64,000 bases of DNA from Sebastes aleutianus (GCA_916700875.1 CAKAKS010000004.1:11118534-11182533), one strand, 5' to 3'. Counted from the first letter of the stretch, positions 39,201-51,040 are shown. Made by a program: numbers and translations. The notes: generated by a model from the sequence alone, not told the origin.

Positions 39201-42200
39201 TGTAGAGGGAATGTGAAAGAAAAAAATGTCAGTTAGTAGTGTTTAGCGAGAGCTGCAGTGTACTTGATATTACACTCGCAACAGCGGGTACTGCTACTGG
39301 TACTCGGCTACTGGTAGCTCGCGAGCTACATGTTGGAGACCCCTGGTTTAAAGGGACACATTTATGTAAAGGTTCTCCACCTGGTGGTGTGGTGGAAAAT
39401 TGTCAGGATGTTTTCATAAAAGTATAACCTAAGGAAATATTTACTTACCACAGCGTAGGCTCATTGCATAAACAACCATCAACATCATTGAGCATCAGCT
39501 CTCTGTTGCCAACTGGGCCAGTATAACAGCAACAACAACAAGATACCGCAATTGTGAAAGATTAAACTTTATTTGCATTAAACCCAGTTCATTTTTTAAC
39601 CAGAATTTTGTAGACTTCAATAGTTTCAAGTTAAGGGTAAAGACAAAATGTTGAAAAAGAAGCTTGAATCCGGGCGTCTTGTCTTCAACAGTGGTGCAAT
39701 ACACCTATGGGATTATGTAATAAGGCTCTGCGTACATTGATATTTTGTGTACAGATGGAAATTTTGATCTTTCATTGATGGTAGATGAAAAGTCAGAGAA
39801 TCACCAAAATTATTAGCAATCACTGTCTTGAGCCCATGACATTTCAGGGAAATCGGGATAGTAGTTGTTCTAAAATATCAACGGGACTGACATCGTTGTC
39901 ATTGGACCCTACTAAACAAAAGCTCAGTAAAACACATTTTACAGCACTGTAGGTGCATGAAAAATGTATAATCAACACAATCTATGTATACCTACTCACA
40001 CAAATGCATTTTGTAATTAAAATGGAAGGAACAACACACACACTTATAAAACAATTTATTTAAGATTCCTGATTTTCTAGTAAAACAAGTCTGAGTATAG
40101 AGTGTGTCAATGTGGACAAACCTGATTCTCAGCAACGATTTGGCCAAATGAACTGCATTCAATCAATGCATGCTTGGCACAGTGACTTCATCTGGAGTGG
40201 TTACGGAATGTAAACCACAAAATGGCTTAGTCATTATCAATTATCCATTAAGGATTGGAAAGCTGAAAAACAATACTGCTGTTTTCTGTCCGTGATCCAC
40301 ACCAAATAGTAAAATGACAAATAGATTAAATTTGAAATTTGAACTCGTTGTCAGTTTGATAAAGATTAAATAATTGTTATGTTTTTGCAGAGTCATGGGA
40401 GCTGTAGTTGTGAAATTATAGTTCAATCAGACATGCGCACTTTATGATAATCACATGCAGTTTTGGGCAAAAACCATGCAGTTTTTTGAATGGGTTATTT
40501 TCACCTATTCAAAAATTGTGTATTTGAATATTTCTGCATACTGGGGTCCATAAACAGTTTTGGAATTGCATAATATGGGTATGACTGTAAAGCTGAGACT
40601 CTTGTGGATCCAATGAGCCCAATTGTATTAATGTGTGATGATGTTAGTCCCCAAAGTAGCCATTTCATTGTATTGAGACCATTTTTTTAAATTTGACCTC
40701 ACTGTATAAAATGACAGGCAACATGTGCAACTTGGTGCATTAAAAATATTTACACTAGAATTTTAAATCCTGTTAATTTTGAAGATGTTTTACCAAGTTG
40801 CACAATTTATTGTTTTAGTCATAAATAACAATTCAGTAAATGTATTATATATGTATTTATTTGTTACATTTTGTTTTATAAAGTTAGGAAAGCAATGTTT
40901 AAGTCAAGCCTGATGATGCCTTACACATAAAAGAAAGCCTTCAGCTTGTGCCTACAGCTGTATACCTTCAGGCATACAGCTTATCAATTAAACACTGGTA
41001 TTGGTATTGGACGATAATTAAAGCCAAGGTATTGTCGGATCGTTGCATCCCTAATAATTACACCTATCATTAGTGGTTAAATGTTCCAGTTTTAGTTGAT
41101 GATCTATCATTAGTACTTTGTGATAATTGTACTCTGTTCACCCTGACAGGCAGCAGTGTGTCGATGCAGTCAGCCTCTCTCTGGGTTCAGTGCACGATGC
41201 TTAGAGGATGAGAGCATGCTGCAGGCCATCAGCAAGGCCAATCACAACAGCCGATTCGTCTACGTCATGGATACTAGGCCAAAGGTAACAGCCAAACAAA
41301 AAACCTTCTTTTGAAATGCTTTAAATGTGCTGTATGTAGAACCGGATTCAACACTACATAACAACAGTTTGAAAACAGAGTAGATTTACAATCATTTCTT
41401 TTTTTTAACGTGTTTTTTTTCTTCTGTCCTGCAGTTGAACGCGCTGGCCAATCGAGCAGCAGGTAAAGGCTACGAGAACGAGGACAACTACTCCAACATC
41501 CGCTTCCAGTTTGTTGGCATTGAAAACATCCACGTCATGAGGGCCAGCCTGCAGAAATTGCTAGAAGGTTAAACACATGTTGCTAAACACACACATATAA
41601 AAATGTCATTGCATTTTTTTGCAGATTATAAAGGGGCGCTTTTATGATTATTCAAACAAAGTAGTCAGTAAATAGTTCATCTGAAATGACTCTGTGTCTT
41701 ATGTATGTGTCTCTCAGTGATTGGGACTCGGTCTCTGTCCATGAGCGACCACCTGGTTGGCCTGGAGAGCTGTGGCTGGCTGCGACACATCAAGGCTGTT
41801 GTAGACGCAGCTATCTTTCTCGCCAAGGTAAAAGAAAAATTCCCTCTCCTGCTCCTTGATTTTTAGTTGCACATTAACATTGTTTTTATTCTGGATATTT
41901 AAGTGATTCTCTGAAAGTAGGATGTAGCATATTCCTTAAGTTTAAAGCAGCAATTATGATATATCATCTCTTCCTTCTTTAAATCTTGAAGGTCCATCTA
42001 GAGACCTAAACCTCACTGCTCATCACTATCACCATCTCCAGTAGTCCATCATAGACTGTGACTGTCAAGGACTGCTTTATTCCTTTTTTCTTTTCTTTTT
42101 TTAATGCCACAATCCTCTGCTGTCTGTCTTCACTCTTGACCGCAGGCGGTGACAGTGGAAGGAGCCAGTGTTTTGGTTCATTGTTCAGACGGATGGGACA

Positions 42201-44885
42201 GAACAGCCCAGGTCTGCTCACTGGGGTCGCTGCTTATGGACCCTTACTACCGCACCATCAAGGGCTTCATGGTACCAACCACAAACACACACACACAGTT
42301 TGGAACTAGTGAAAAGAAGAAATACAGAGCTGATAAGAATATGAACATACTCTTCTGCTAGTTACTTCAAACTTGCTCTTTCCTCACACTTGTCTTCTAG
42401 GTATTGATAGAGAAAGACTGGATCTCCTTTGGACACAAGTTTGCTGACAGGTGAGGTTTCAACTGGATGAAATAAGCCTAAAGATTTAGTCACTGTTGGG
42501 TTCTGCTCTCTATTTCATAGTTATATATATTATATTGTATGCCTATATTACTAGATATATGTACTACATAATATATATATACCATTTATACTACTTAGTT
42601 AATTATTTAATAGTATATGTACTTCATATATAACATATACCATATGTACTACATATATACTATTTATACTACTTAGTTAGTTCTTTAATAGTTATATTAC
42701 TATACTGTATATAGATATAGATATACTGTATACTACATATGCCATTTAAATAAATTAACTAGTTCTTTAATAGTTATATTACTAGATATATGAACTACAT
42801 ATGTATACACCATTTATACTACTTTGTTAGTTCTTTAATATTATATATACTACATATGTACCATATGTACTACATATATACCAACTAATTAAGTAGTATA
42901 AATTGTATATATGTACTGCATATATAGCATTTATACTTATTACTTAGTTAATTAATAGTTATATTACTAGATATATGTACTACACATATACCATTTATAC
43001 TACTGAGTTAGTTCTTTAATAGTTATATCTCTAGATATATGTACACATGTGTACCATTTATACGACTTAGTTCTTGAATTGTGTCCCCTTTAGGTGTGAC
43101 CAGTTGGACGGGGATCCAAAGGAAGTGTCTCCTATCTTCACTCAGTTCCTGGAGTGTGTCTGGCAGCTGACTGAGCAGTTCCCACAGGTGTGTGTGTGTG
43201 GGAGTGTGGGAGCCACGTAACACCTGCATCATATTAACACAGACGTACGTGTCTAATGTGCAGTGTGATTATTGTGTTTATTTAACGATAACCCTCTCCG
43301 TATAGGCTTTTGAGTTCAGCGAGTGGTTCCTGCTGCAGATCCATGAACACGTCCACTCCTGTCAATATGGAAACTTCCTTGGCAACAATCAGAGACAAAG
43401 AGAGGACTTGCAGTGAGTCCAACACACACACACACACGTTTGTGTAGAGTAGGTGTTTTCTGTGCTTCCTCGCTTCTATTGCACAGACTATGACGTAAAG
43501 CATAATGCTCCCTATACTCCACATTGATTTTCAGATGCCTCTCTGTTTGTTTAAACCTTAATTGTCCTGGGCAACGTCCTTGTGTTAAAACAGGCTGAAA
43601 CAAAACAAAATTGAGGATTGTAATTTGAATAGTTCTGACAAATACACCACTTATGCAACAGACACACCCTGTCTGTATTTATTCAGTACAGTAATTTCCC
43701 AGAAAGGGTTGCAAGCAATGCTTTCAATCACTTATACTGACTGTATATATCACTGAACTGGAAGCATGAATGAAGTCAATAAAACATGAAACGTGTTCTT
43801 TTTAATAGAACACATAGAGACACTTGTGACAATACTGTGTGTGAAAGCATGATCAATCTTTCAAAACCTAAACAATCAACCCATCGGACTGTTGTTTAAA
43901 TGTATGTGTTATGTGTTTCTCGAACTGCTGTTTTATTTTTCCAGGCTGAGAGAGCGGACCCACTCACTGTGGGCATTTCTAATGAGCGAAAAACAGAACT
44001 ACTTGAATCCGTTCTACAGCCTTGCGTACTCCGAAGCACACCCTGTGCTGGAGCCTTCCACTCTGCCCTACCATTTCAAGTCAGTACAGCCTTTCCCTGC
44101 TGTTGTTACATATTTAATGTGCCGTTCTTCAATTGTCCCTGTCATTCCACAAGGCATCTTAAAGTATGTTTCTTGTTTCCAAGGTTCTGGAGGAACATGT
44201 ACCACCAGTTTGATCGGTCTATGCACCCACGTCAGTCTATTCTCAAAACCGTTCTAACTCTGAGAGAGAACGGCCGCAAGGCAGAGAGCACATTGCAAGC
44301 ACTGGAGAATGTGAGTTGACACACACTATTTCTCTCTATAGAGCTTATATACACGTTTTGAATATTCAAACTGATAACTGATAATATTAACCTTAAATAT
44401 GCCATCATATTCAGAGCATGACGATCAAAAGGTGAAAAGTAAATGGCTGCATTTACATAGTGCCTTTCTGAATTCTTGAATGAAAACGTCTTTCCTCTGT
44501 GTTGCCTCGTCCCTCCCTCTCTGTCCAGCGGCTCCACCAGCTCGGCGTGACCCCCGTCGTGACCTCTGGCCCCCCTGCACCTCCTCCCACTAGAGATCAG
44601 CGCTCCAACTCCAACGCCATCCCGCCACGTCCCGACTCCCTCATTCTGGGGGCGCCCATCAACCACAAAGAGGTGCAGCGACAGGAGGAGGAGGACGAGC
44701 AGGAGGAGATGGGCGAGGAGGCCACGGAGAGCATCGACACGGAGCGGACAGTGGAGGGCAGCAGCGGCACCGAGAGCAGGAAGCAGAGCTACGGAGAGCT
44801 GGAAGGGACATACAACAGCGAGTTGGCCAAAGAGGAGCCAGCTGTTGTGAGCCTGGAGTTTGGAGTGGCACGCATGACCTGCTGA
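30204..44885 (+). CDS. mtmr6: Myotubularin-related phosphatase Mtmr6, 15 coding exons
   Basis: Coding exons: 30204-30227, 34787-34918, 36825-36987, 37082-37239, 38961-39089, 41150-41284, 41435-41567, 41718-41827, 42146-42271, 42401-42450, 43094-43187, 43306-43412, 43945-44079, 44184-44310, 44529-44885. All are GT-AG with consistent phase, summing to 1980 nt or 659 aa. The start MEHIRTPKVEQVRLLDRF and the end VVSLEFGVARMTC match the human protein as I recall it. Residues 1 to about 105 are the PH-GRAM domain. About 125-500 is the phosphatase domain with the intact Cys-x5-Arg loop HCSDGWDR at 340-347 (Cys341, Arg347). About 515-550 is a short coiled coil. Known family activity: removes the 3-phosphate of PI3P and PI(3,5)P2 on endosomes, stimulated by partner MTMR9. 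The protein is some 40 residues longer than human (about 620), mostly in an acidic, Pro-rich tail at 550-640. Introns carry several transposons. Confidence 0.97.
30654..31847. mobile_element. DNA element with CCCAGCCAACAT ends, interrupted
   Basis: Perfect 12-bp terminal inverted repeats cccagccaacat (30654-30665) and atgttggctggg (31836-31847) enclose DNA rich in tgggccc / ggggcccacat motifs. The element is split by a separate insertion at 30846-31571. Without it the original would be about 470 bp, non-autonomous, in mtmr6 intron 1. Confidence 0.7.
30846..31571. mobile_element. TTAA-flanked non-autonomous DNA element (nested)
   Basis: The left end TTAAAGGGACTGTTTGTAAC (30846 on) is mirrored at the right by gttacaaacagtcccttt then TTAA (31551-31571), with one extra base. 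TTAA at both borders resembles piggyBac-type target duplication. I recognise the internal sequence as a repeat frequent in percomorphs. The short frames inside (60-92 aa) are not conserved domains that I know. Confidence 0.65.
32289..33002. mobile_element. DNA element with tagggatgcac ends, mtmr6 intron 1
   Basis: The left end tagggatgcaccgata (32289 on) and the right end tatcagtgcatccctag (to 33003) are inverted repeats. The portion 32690-32900 matches a second copy at 40745-40930. A minus-oriented LINE tail is inserted at about 32340-32680. Confidence 0.65.
32340..32680 (-). mobile_element. Truncated LINE inserted in the element
   Basis: The minus strand ends caatttccccactgcgggac, then tattaaaggaacatcttatcttatc. 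This has the same architecture as the 29.6-kb fragment: a tttcccc/gggac block, taaa, then a short tandem tail. There is no intact open frame. Confidence 0.55.
33003..34786. other. mtmr6 intron 1, distal part
   Basis: No gene or clear repeat boundary is visible. A local AT palindrome (about 34675-34709, tatactgtatatatatacag) lies some 80 bp before exon 2. Confidence 0.5.
34919..36824. other. mtmr6 intron 2, transposon end and (TG)n
   Basis: The segment ending at 35222 (tatattgtcatattgcccag then ccct) looks like one terminus of a dispersed element of the tagggctgggcaatat type. Its partner end is not seen. A TG run lies at about 36329-36366. The overlapping 111- and 136-aa open frames at 35.6-36.0 kb are on opposite strands and have no recognisable domain. 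Confidence 0.4.
37423..37908. mobile_element. MITE with ACCATAGACTGTATATAAAG ends
   Basis: Inverted repeats of 25 bp, differing at one or two positions, bound the element (37423-37447 and 37884-37908). This is a well-known, abundant teleost MITE terminus. It has no transposase and lies in mtmr6 intron 4. Confidence 0.85.
37909..38960. other. mtmr6 intron 4, remainder
   Basis: I see no gene, repeat boundary or RNA gene in this stretch beyond simple AT-rich sequence. Confidence 0.5.
39240..39355. mobile_element. Possible hAT-type terminal fragment
   Basis: The reverse complement begins accaggggtctccaacatgt, then agctcgcgagctaccagtagcc. A cagggg-tctccaa end followed by the GCTCGCGAGC palindrome and ctactggta repeats resembles a common fish hAT terminus. 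Only one end is found. Confidence 0.35.
40430..40725 (-). mobile_element. Internal fragment of the TTAA/TCTGAGACCC element family
   Basis: The stretch (ataatcacatgcagttttgg, gcatactgggg, tgtgatgatgttagtcccc, ctcactgtataaaatgac) matches the reverse complement of the middle of the full element at 49826-51040. It also matches the truncated copy at 61.8-62.6 kb. Termini are missing. Confidence 0.65.
40740..41051. mobile_element. Second copy (right half) of the tagggatgc element
   Basis: From ttttaaatcctgttaatttt to gttgcatcccta the sequence parallels 32690-33002, including ttgttacattttgttttata and gatgccttacacataaaag. It lies in mtmr6 intron 5, about 100 bp before exon 6. The left terminus is absent. 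Confidence 0.65.
42500..43075. repeat. AT-rich ~70-bp minisatellite in mtmr6 intron 10
   Basis: Degenerate units of about 70 bp recur: tagttatattactagatata, tgtactacatatata, ccatttatactacttagtta, gttctttaa. About seven or eight copies fill the intron between the 50-nt exon 10 and exon 11. One unit near 42885-42925 runs in the opposite direction. Confidence 0.75.
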
Positions 44886-45172
44886 GACCAAACAGGGGGG
44901 GATTGTGGGATACTGAGGGACAGACGCGACTGAGTGAGAGGGCTTACTGGAAGTGTGTGCGTGTCAAGGGGGGAAGCCGTCTTTCTGTATGTGATAACAT
45001 GATTACGCAATGGTCCTGAATGGGCCGAGTGAATGAAGTTGTATGTGTGTATAGTCTAAATCAATGGAAAGCGTCATTATTATGTCATATACTGCACCTA
45101 TAGAGAAAAAAAAGCTTGTTTTTTTATGAATGTTGGAAAAGCACTATAGAGAATTAATGAATAGAATAAGAG

Positions 45173-45178
45173 AATAAA
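45173..45178 (+). terminator. mtmr6: mtmr6 poly(A) signal
   Basis: This is the first AATAAA after the stop codon (44885), in AT-rich DNA. It implies a short 3' UTR of about 310 nt. Confidence 0.65.
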
Positions 45179-45199
45179 TTCATCCAAAAGAAATAGTGA

Positions 45200-47110
45200 G
45201 TCTTCTAGTTTGTTCAGCTATTTATATAATCCATTTTCAACATATGGCCTTGATATTTTCAAATCACTTTTTTTGGCACCAGCAATATTTAATCTCATCT
45301 AAAGGCTTGAATCCAGCTTAATCTGAATGTTTGTGACCTGAGCTGATTTTGCTCCAATGTGACAAAACATCAAATTGTACATCAGTAAAGATAATCCCGC
45401 ATTGGAAACTACGCTGAATCAAAATTCGGCTGCACTACTAACTGCGTCGGACTAAACGCTGATCATTTATTTAACTATTACTGTGACAACGGACAAATGG
45501 ACTGTGAGGTACAGACCCTGAAGAGGTTCAGCTGTTGAACCGTCGCCCTCATTGATCATTTAATCCTATTTTACATCTCACATTGATGAGATAATCTGAT
45601 TTAGTAATGTGCATTGATCCCAAAATCCTATTGGTTGTCTCCATCTGCCTTGTCAATGACTGATTATTTATGACAGCTGACCCTGATCACGGTTCACTGT
45701 CACAGACACATTGGGACAAGATGTAAACTCAACGAGTCTGCGTGTATAAGAAGTGACAAATACTGGACTATTTTTAAAGGGGAATTTTACTAAAATTGAC
45801 TAAGGTCATATTTTAGGAAAATAAAGTCCAAGATTTTTCTTTAATTTAATTAGTTCTGAAGCATAACAAATAGCAATATTGCATTCTCTGTGTTGTTTGG
45901 CATCACTGGCTAGACGTTAGGTGCTAATACTTTGTTAAAATAGTTTTTATAATATTTATATATGCATAAAATATTACTTTAAGTAACAGTAAAACAGGAT
46001 TTATAGGATTACGGTAAAGTAGTTGTCGTCACATTTTGGAGCAGGGGATAACACCCTTATTTTCACTGGCTAAGGTTTACCACCCTGGGGGATGTGGCAT
46101 GTTAATTTAGGCCTGAAGTTCATATTTATTTTTGAGCCAGACTGTGTGTTTTGGCTCAGCTTTTATTAAAGACCATATTAATGTTGTGTTAATTCCAGAC
46201 CGAGGTTGTAACTTTGCTTGTCAGAGCTCAGAAAGGATTTGATCTTCATTGGATTGGATTTACTGTACAAGCAAACATCTCCTTCAATCAGACTTCTGCA
46301 AGAAGACGAGATGTAAAACCTGTAGTATGTCAGCATATATAGAGTGAATGTGTGTGTCTCTGCAAATTCATCATCATCTACATATAGTTTATTTTTGCAG
46401 CGCTTTGCATAGCACACAAGGAAACAAGGCATAACTTCACAACACCAGAGACTCCACCCTGTGTGCTTGTAAATACTTCATGGAAATTGTGCGAGCAGCG
46501 CTGGCAGTGAACTAGATCCTTCTGACACACCACTCTCTTCACCGTCGTCACATAAATAGAGTTTTGTGCTTACACACACACAGCAATCAGACAAAGGGGC
46601 TGTTAGCCTCAGCCAAATCAATGTCTATGAGCAGCTACAACTTGCAATAAATAGACTGACAGTGCAGTGCAGTGTGATGTGATGTGTGTACCCCCTGTGT
46701 CAGCTTTCTCCAAAGCTCCTTACTCTTTACAATCAGAGGAAAAAGGGAACAAGAATTGGCGCACAGAGTACACACACATGAATTAAGAATAGGGTTTTTT
46801 AGCAACCTTAAATTCACTTTTCATTCATATTTTTCCTCTCTCTTCTTCTCTCACAAGGTTTCTCCAACCTCTTATTTTTCTATTCCACTTTGCCAACATT
46901 TTCATGGTGATCAATCATTTATATGCGTTAGTTTGATGAATGCCGTGTACAAAAAGAGGCTTTATTATGCCTTATTTCAATCACAAACAAGTGAAAACAG
47001 TGTTTAGAGTTGCTTAAATTGATGTTAATTTCTATACTTTTAATAAGTTCATTCAAGTTGCAACATCAAAGTACTGATAAGAACAGTAATTATCGCTTGA
47101 AGGCACCGAA
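45200..47110. other. Intergenic spacer, no gene seen
   Basis: AT-rich sequence with only short open frames on both strands. I see no transposon termini, RNA gene or splice-supported exon. Confidence 0.55.
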
Positions 47111-47209
47111 GCTTTTAAAGGTGCTAAATTCAGAGTATGTCTTTTGCCTCCACACGGCTCTCAACATGGCGATGGCTGAGCTGGCGGCTCGCAGCTAGGC
47201 ATCCACAAA

Positions 47210-47621
47210 GTCGTGTCTAGAAGGTAACCCGCAAATTGCAAAATCTGATCTGAAATCTGCAAAAACTTGCAAAAACTCTTGCTGCCTGACAACCTGTCCT
47301 AACTATTCGAGATCAATGCCTAACCTTAACTATTCAAGATCAATGCCTAACCTTAACTATTCGAGATCAATGCCTGACCTTAACTATTCGAGATCAATGC
47401 CTGACCTTAACTATTCGAGATCAATGCCTAACCTTAACTATTCAAGATCAATGCCTGACCTTAACTATTCGAGATCAATGCCTAACCTTTACTATTCGAG
47501 ATCAATGCCTAACCTTTACTATTCGAGATCAATGCTGAACCTTAACTGTTAGAGATCAATGCATAATCTTAACCATCTCGCCAGAGTTTCCCCAACTTGC
47601 AGGTTCCCTTTTAGACACGAC
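47210..47621. mobile_element. Fold-back element with internal minisatellite (nested)
   Basis: gtcgtgtctagaaggtaacc (47210 on) and the reverse complement of the 47591-47621 arm (tcgtgtctaaaagggaacct) are imperfect inverted repeats of about 30 bp. Between them sits a 27-bp minisatellite. There is no coding sequence. Confidence 0.6.
47301..47571. repeat. 27-bp minisatellite, ~10 copies
   Basis: The monomer is aactattcgagatcaatgcc plus taacctt. As 27 is divisible by 3, one plus-strand frame stays open and gives a nine-residue peptide repeat (NYSRSMPNL). This is a repeat artefact rather than a protein gene. Confidence 0.95.
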
Positions 47622-48451
47622 CCACGCCTGGCCTGCTCAGCGATGTCAACAAAGCAAGGAGAAGCTCGGATTACAACACACACAGACGGAGAGCGACTTC
47701 ATTCTCTGCTCAGGTAGATATTACTCCTCTATATCATCTTTACATAGCAGTTAGTATGCCATATTAATGCTCTGAATGGCATATAGAGAACCTTTAAAGT
47801 GACACATGCTCTCTTTTTGGAATGTTGACAAAGCGCTAAGTCAGGTTAATGCACCTCTAACACTATGTCACTACTCTCTCTGTTCGAAAGGTCTTCCTGT
47901 AGCCTACTTGTGCATGTTACCTCACATTAAATATTGAGGAGTCTCTTCCAGAGACAAGCTGCTGGGGGTTCTCCCAGGGCTTTGAATCATTCAGATGAGT
48001 ACTGCACGGCATGCTGGGAGAACACTTCTGAGGACATGGAGGGATACTGTACTTCCACTCAACATAAACGTTAGTGGTGCTCATGCAAAATACCTAGGCT
48101 ATATGCTGTACGCACAGACAGCCCACCCACATAGATATGCATACTGTATACATGCAGATGGCGTAGTGTAAAATGGGTGTGGGTGTCGCTCTCTCTTATA
48201 CATACAGAACTCACTGTCAACAGCATTTTTAACTATTATTGGCAACTGCACTTCTCTGTCTTCTCACTTATGTTATTCATTGCTGCGTTCACATGACACA
48301 AATCTTTGTTTTTTTACAGTCGTAAAAAATAGCCATGGCACATTGCTCTATAATTAATGTGTAGCATGCACATGGGAAATTACAGACCTCTTTCATGGCA
48401 GAAATTTGGCCTTGTTACAGTTGGAAAAGTGTATGTGTAACTAATAACATT

Positions 48452-48546
48452 ATGGCTCTGTTCCATTTGTGTGAGCCATGCCGATGAGCCAGCAGTACAT
48501 AAAAACAGGACTCTTGAACTGGTACACCTAAATGGAACAGAGCCAT
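48452..48546. mobile_element. 95-bp fold-back MITE-like hairpin
   Basis: Perfect 17-bp inverted repeats, atggctctgttccattt and aaatggaacagagccat, flank a 61-bp loop. This is either a miniature transposon or a stable hairpin. Nothing indicates a miRNA rather than a MITE. Confidence 0.6.
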
Positions 48547-48549
48547 CAT

Positions 48550-49825
48550 TAATATTATCAATTACGCTCGTGCTTTTCATGCTATGATGTATCATACAAA
48601 AAAGGTCAGTCGTGCTGAAAAATTTGGCACTGAAAGTATTTTCATTGAGTGGATAAATATAGCAGGACTAGAAAAATATTCAGATTATTATTAATTTTAA
48701 TTTATTTTATAATACGGGTGTATTTGATGAGGTAAGGGCTCTTTGGCCTATGGGTAAAAAGGTTAAACATGCTCATAGAGACCTTGTTTACAGCCTTTGG
48801 AATGTAAAAGTCTACCTAAAGGTGTTGGGAAGTCTGTGCTTAGACGGCTTACCAACAGTTAGAACCACTCCCTGTTGATTACTAAACTAACAAAAGAGCA
48901 CAGGGGGGTAATCCTGGGGGGCTTAATACTTACACACTTTAGTTTAGTTTAATCTGGAGCTGGAAGATCCTTTGTCCTGAAACAATCTGCCTAACAGGAC
49001 CCATAGTGGTGATGGTGATGAAAAATATGTGCAGGCTGGGTGTTGTGTTTGCACTGTGACACTGTGTCACTGAACAATAATGGACAAACTATTGTATGTG
49101 TACTATTGTATTGTACCGATGCTTCAATACACATCATAGTACTGGCAGAAACTACACTGAAACTAGAATATGGATATCTTGTATCTTCGTCTAATCTCTA
49201 CACTTATATGCAAACCTGTGCTGCAGCACGGCTGTCTATAGGCTGAAACTTGAAGCACATTGCACTTGTGGCTCCACCCCAGCTAGTAAGTTTCTCTGCA
49301 GGTGTTTTTCATCATCCAGGATAAAACACCTGCTGACATCACAGATTAGGGTGTGTGATTTAGTGTTGATTAGCCCATTGAGGCAAAGTTCAGACTATTG
49401 AATCTGTGAACACTTTTGTCACATTACCTTTGTAAGAGTGACAGCACAATCAAAGGAATAACAATAGACTTTTGCCCAATTGTTAGGTCTGAGCATGTGA
49501 AACCCTATGAATTGATTGTGTGTTTTTATCCTGGTGACGCAGTGATTTAGTAGTTGTGTGCCCAAAGTAAACAAGTCGGTGGAGAGCTGAAGCCTATAGA
49601 GAAGCAGAATGTGTTTGTAGTGGCTGATTTGCAGTTCTTATCTTGATATATTGAAGTGGCACTAGGATTATTTATCTAAAGAAATAATGATGTAATGGTT
49701 TTGCTGAGGTTAATGTGTAAAAACACTAGATCAAGACTGTTTAGACACCGTCATATTCACCATTGGCACCAGTGGCAATCTCATAATAGTCAGATAATCA
49801 AAGTTGGATAATAAGGACATGAGCT
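48550..49825. other. Intergenic spacer, no gene seen
   Basis: Only short open frames are present. I see no recognisable repeat ends, exons or RNA genes. Confidence 0.5.
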
Positions 49826-51040
49826 TTAACCCTCTGAGACCCACAATAGACCCGTTTTTGTCTTTTTAGGGGGGTACAGGGGGTCTTTAGGGGGAGATAA
49901 CAGGTCAACAGCAAATTTCACATAGAAGTGGTTTACATCATCTGGAAGTTGGGAATCTGAAGATTAATTTGAGATGCAGTTCAGCACTGTGTGTCAAGTT
50001 GTTCTAATCATAGATAAAAAATAAACATGAATTAATTGAAATAAATGTGTATAAAGGTTTAGAACGTTATAATAGAAGTATATGATGGTCATTCCCATGC
50101 TCACTTATGCCTCATAAGTTGTTGCAGCAATTTTTGGGTTGATACCATTTGTTACATAAATTTGGTGCTAAATTTAACCATTTTTATCACTCGAGCTTTG
50201 ATAAAAATGATCAGAAATTCCTCCAAAATACCACATTAAGACACCAAGACCTAGAGGAACACCACAGAAAAAGCCATGCTGTGATTTGGTAACAAAAACT
50301 TTTGACATTTTGAGATTTCTGCAAGAATTGCATTTTTCTGTGATTGGATGGCGAGCACTTCTGTTCTGGAAACTGCTCATAAACCCCCTTATTGTCAATC
50401 TACCTTGGAAAGCCATCCGTCCTCAGAATGCCCTAGGTCTCTAGTTTGTGGCTATAAAGTTTCATTAAGCTGTGATTATCCTATATGGGGACCAACATCA
50501 TCACACATGAATATATAAATGGGCTCATTGGATCCACAAGAGTCTCAGGTCCACAGTGGTACCCAATTTATGTAATTCCAAGACTGATTATAGACCCCAG
50601 TATGCAGAAATATTAAAATACACCCTTTGTAGAATAATAGGTGAAAATACCACATTTATTCTGCATTCAAAGAACTGCATGGTTTTTGCCCCAAACTGCA
50701 TGTGATTATCATAAAGTGGGCACGTCTGTAAAGGGGAGACTCATGGGTACCCATAGAACCCATTTTATTGAGGTCAGAGGTCAAGGGACCCCTTTGAAAA
50801 TGGCCATGAAAGTTTTTCCTTGCCAAAATGTATAACTTTGGAGTGTTATTTAGCCTCCTTCCCGACAACTTAGACATGCATGGTTGTTACTAATGGATTC
50901 CTATATTTTCTAGTCTCATATATCTGATATTTTCATATATCTTCAGATATCTGTACCTTCACTCTCTCTCTAAAACTGAACCTGCTACAGCCTCTGAAAG
51001 ACAGTAAAGTCAGTCGGGATCACGGGTCTCAGAAGGTTAA
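49826..51040. mobile_element. Full-length TTAA-bordered element, 1.2 kb
   Basis: The left end ttaaccctctgagaccc (49826-49842) and the right end, reverse complement ttaaccttctgagaccc (51040-51024), match at 16 of 17 bases, with TTAA outermost at both borders. The open frames (62-80 aa) are short, so it is non-autonomous. Related copies lie at 40.4-40.7 kb and 61.8-62.6 kb. Confidence 0.75.

Larger units (their letters stand above)
47115..47797. mobile_element. TTAA-bordered element containing another element
   Basis: The ends TTAAAGGT (47115-47122) and ACCTTTAA (47790-47797) are inverted. I recognise the inner flanks (gcctccacacggctctcaac; acttcattctctgctcaggt) as part of one dispersed fish repeat. 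The piece 47210-47621 interrupts it. Confidence 0.5.

Noticed and set aside
44232..44891. 219-aa minus-strand frame
   Set aside because: Antisense shadow of mtmr6 exons 14-15, which are clearly coding on the plus strand with correct splice sites.
47316..47552. 78-aa plus-strand protein with nine-residue repeats
   Set aside because: A 27-bp minisatellite always leaves a frame open; it lies inside a transposon.
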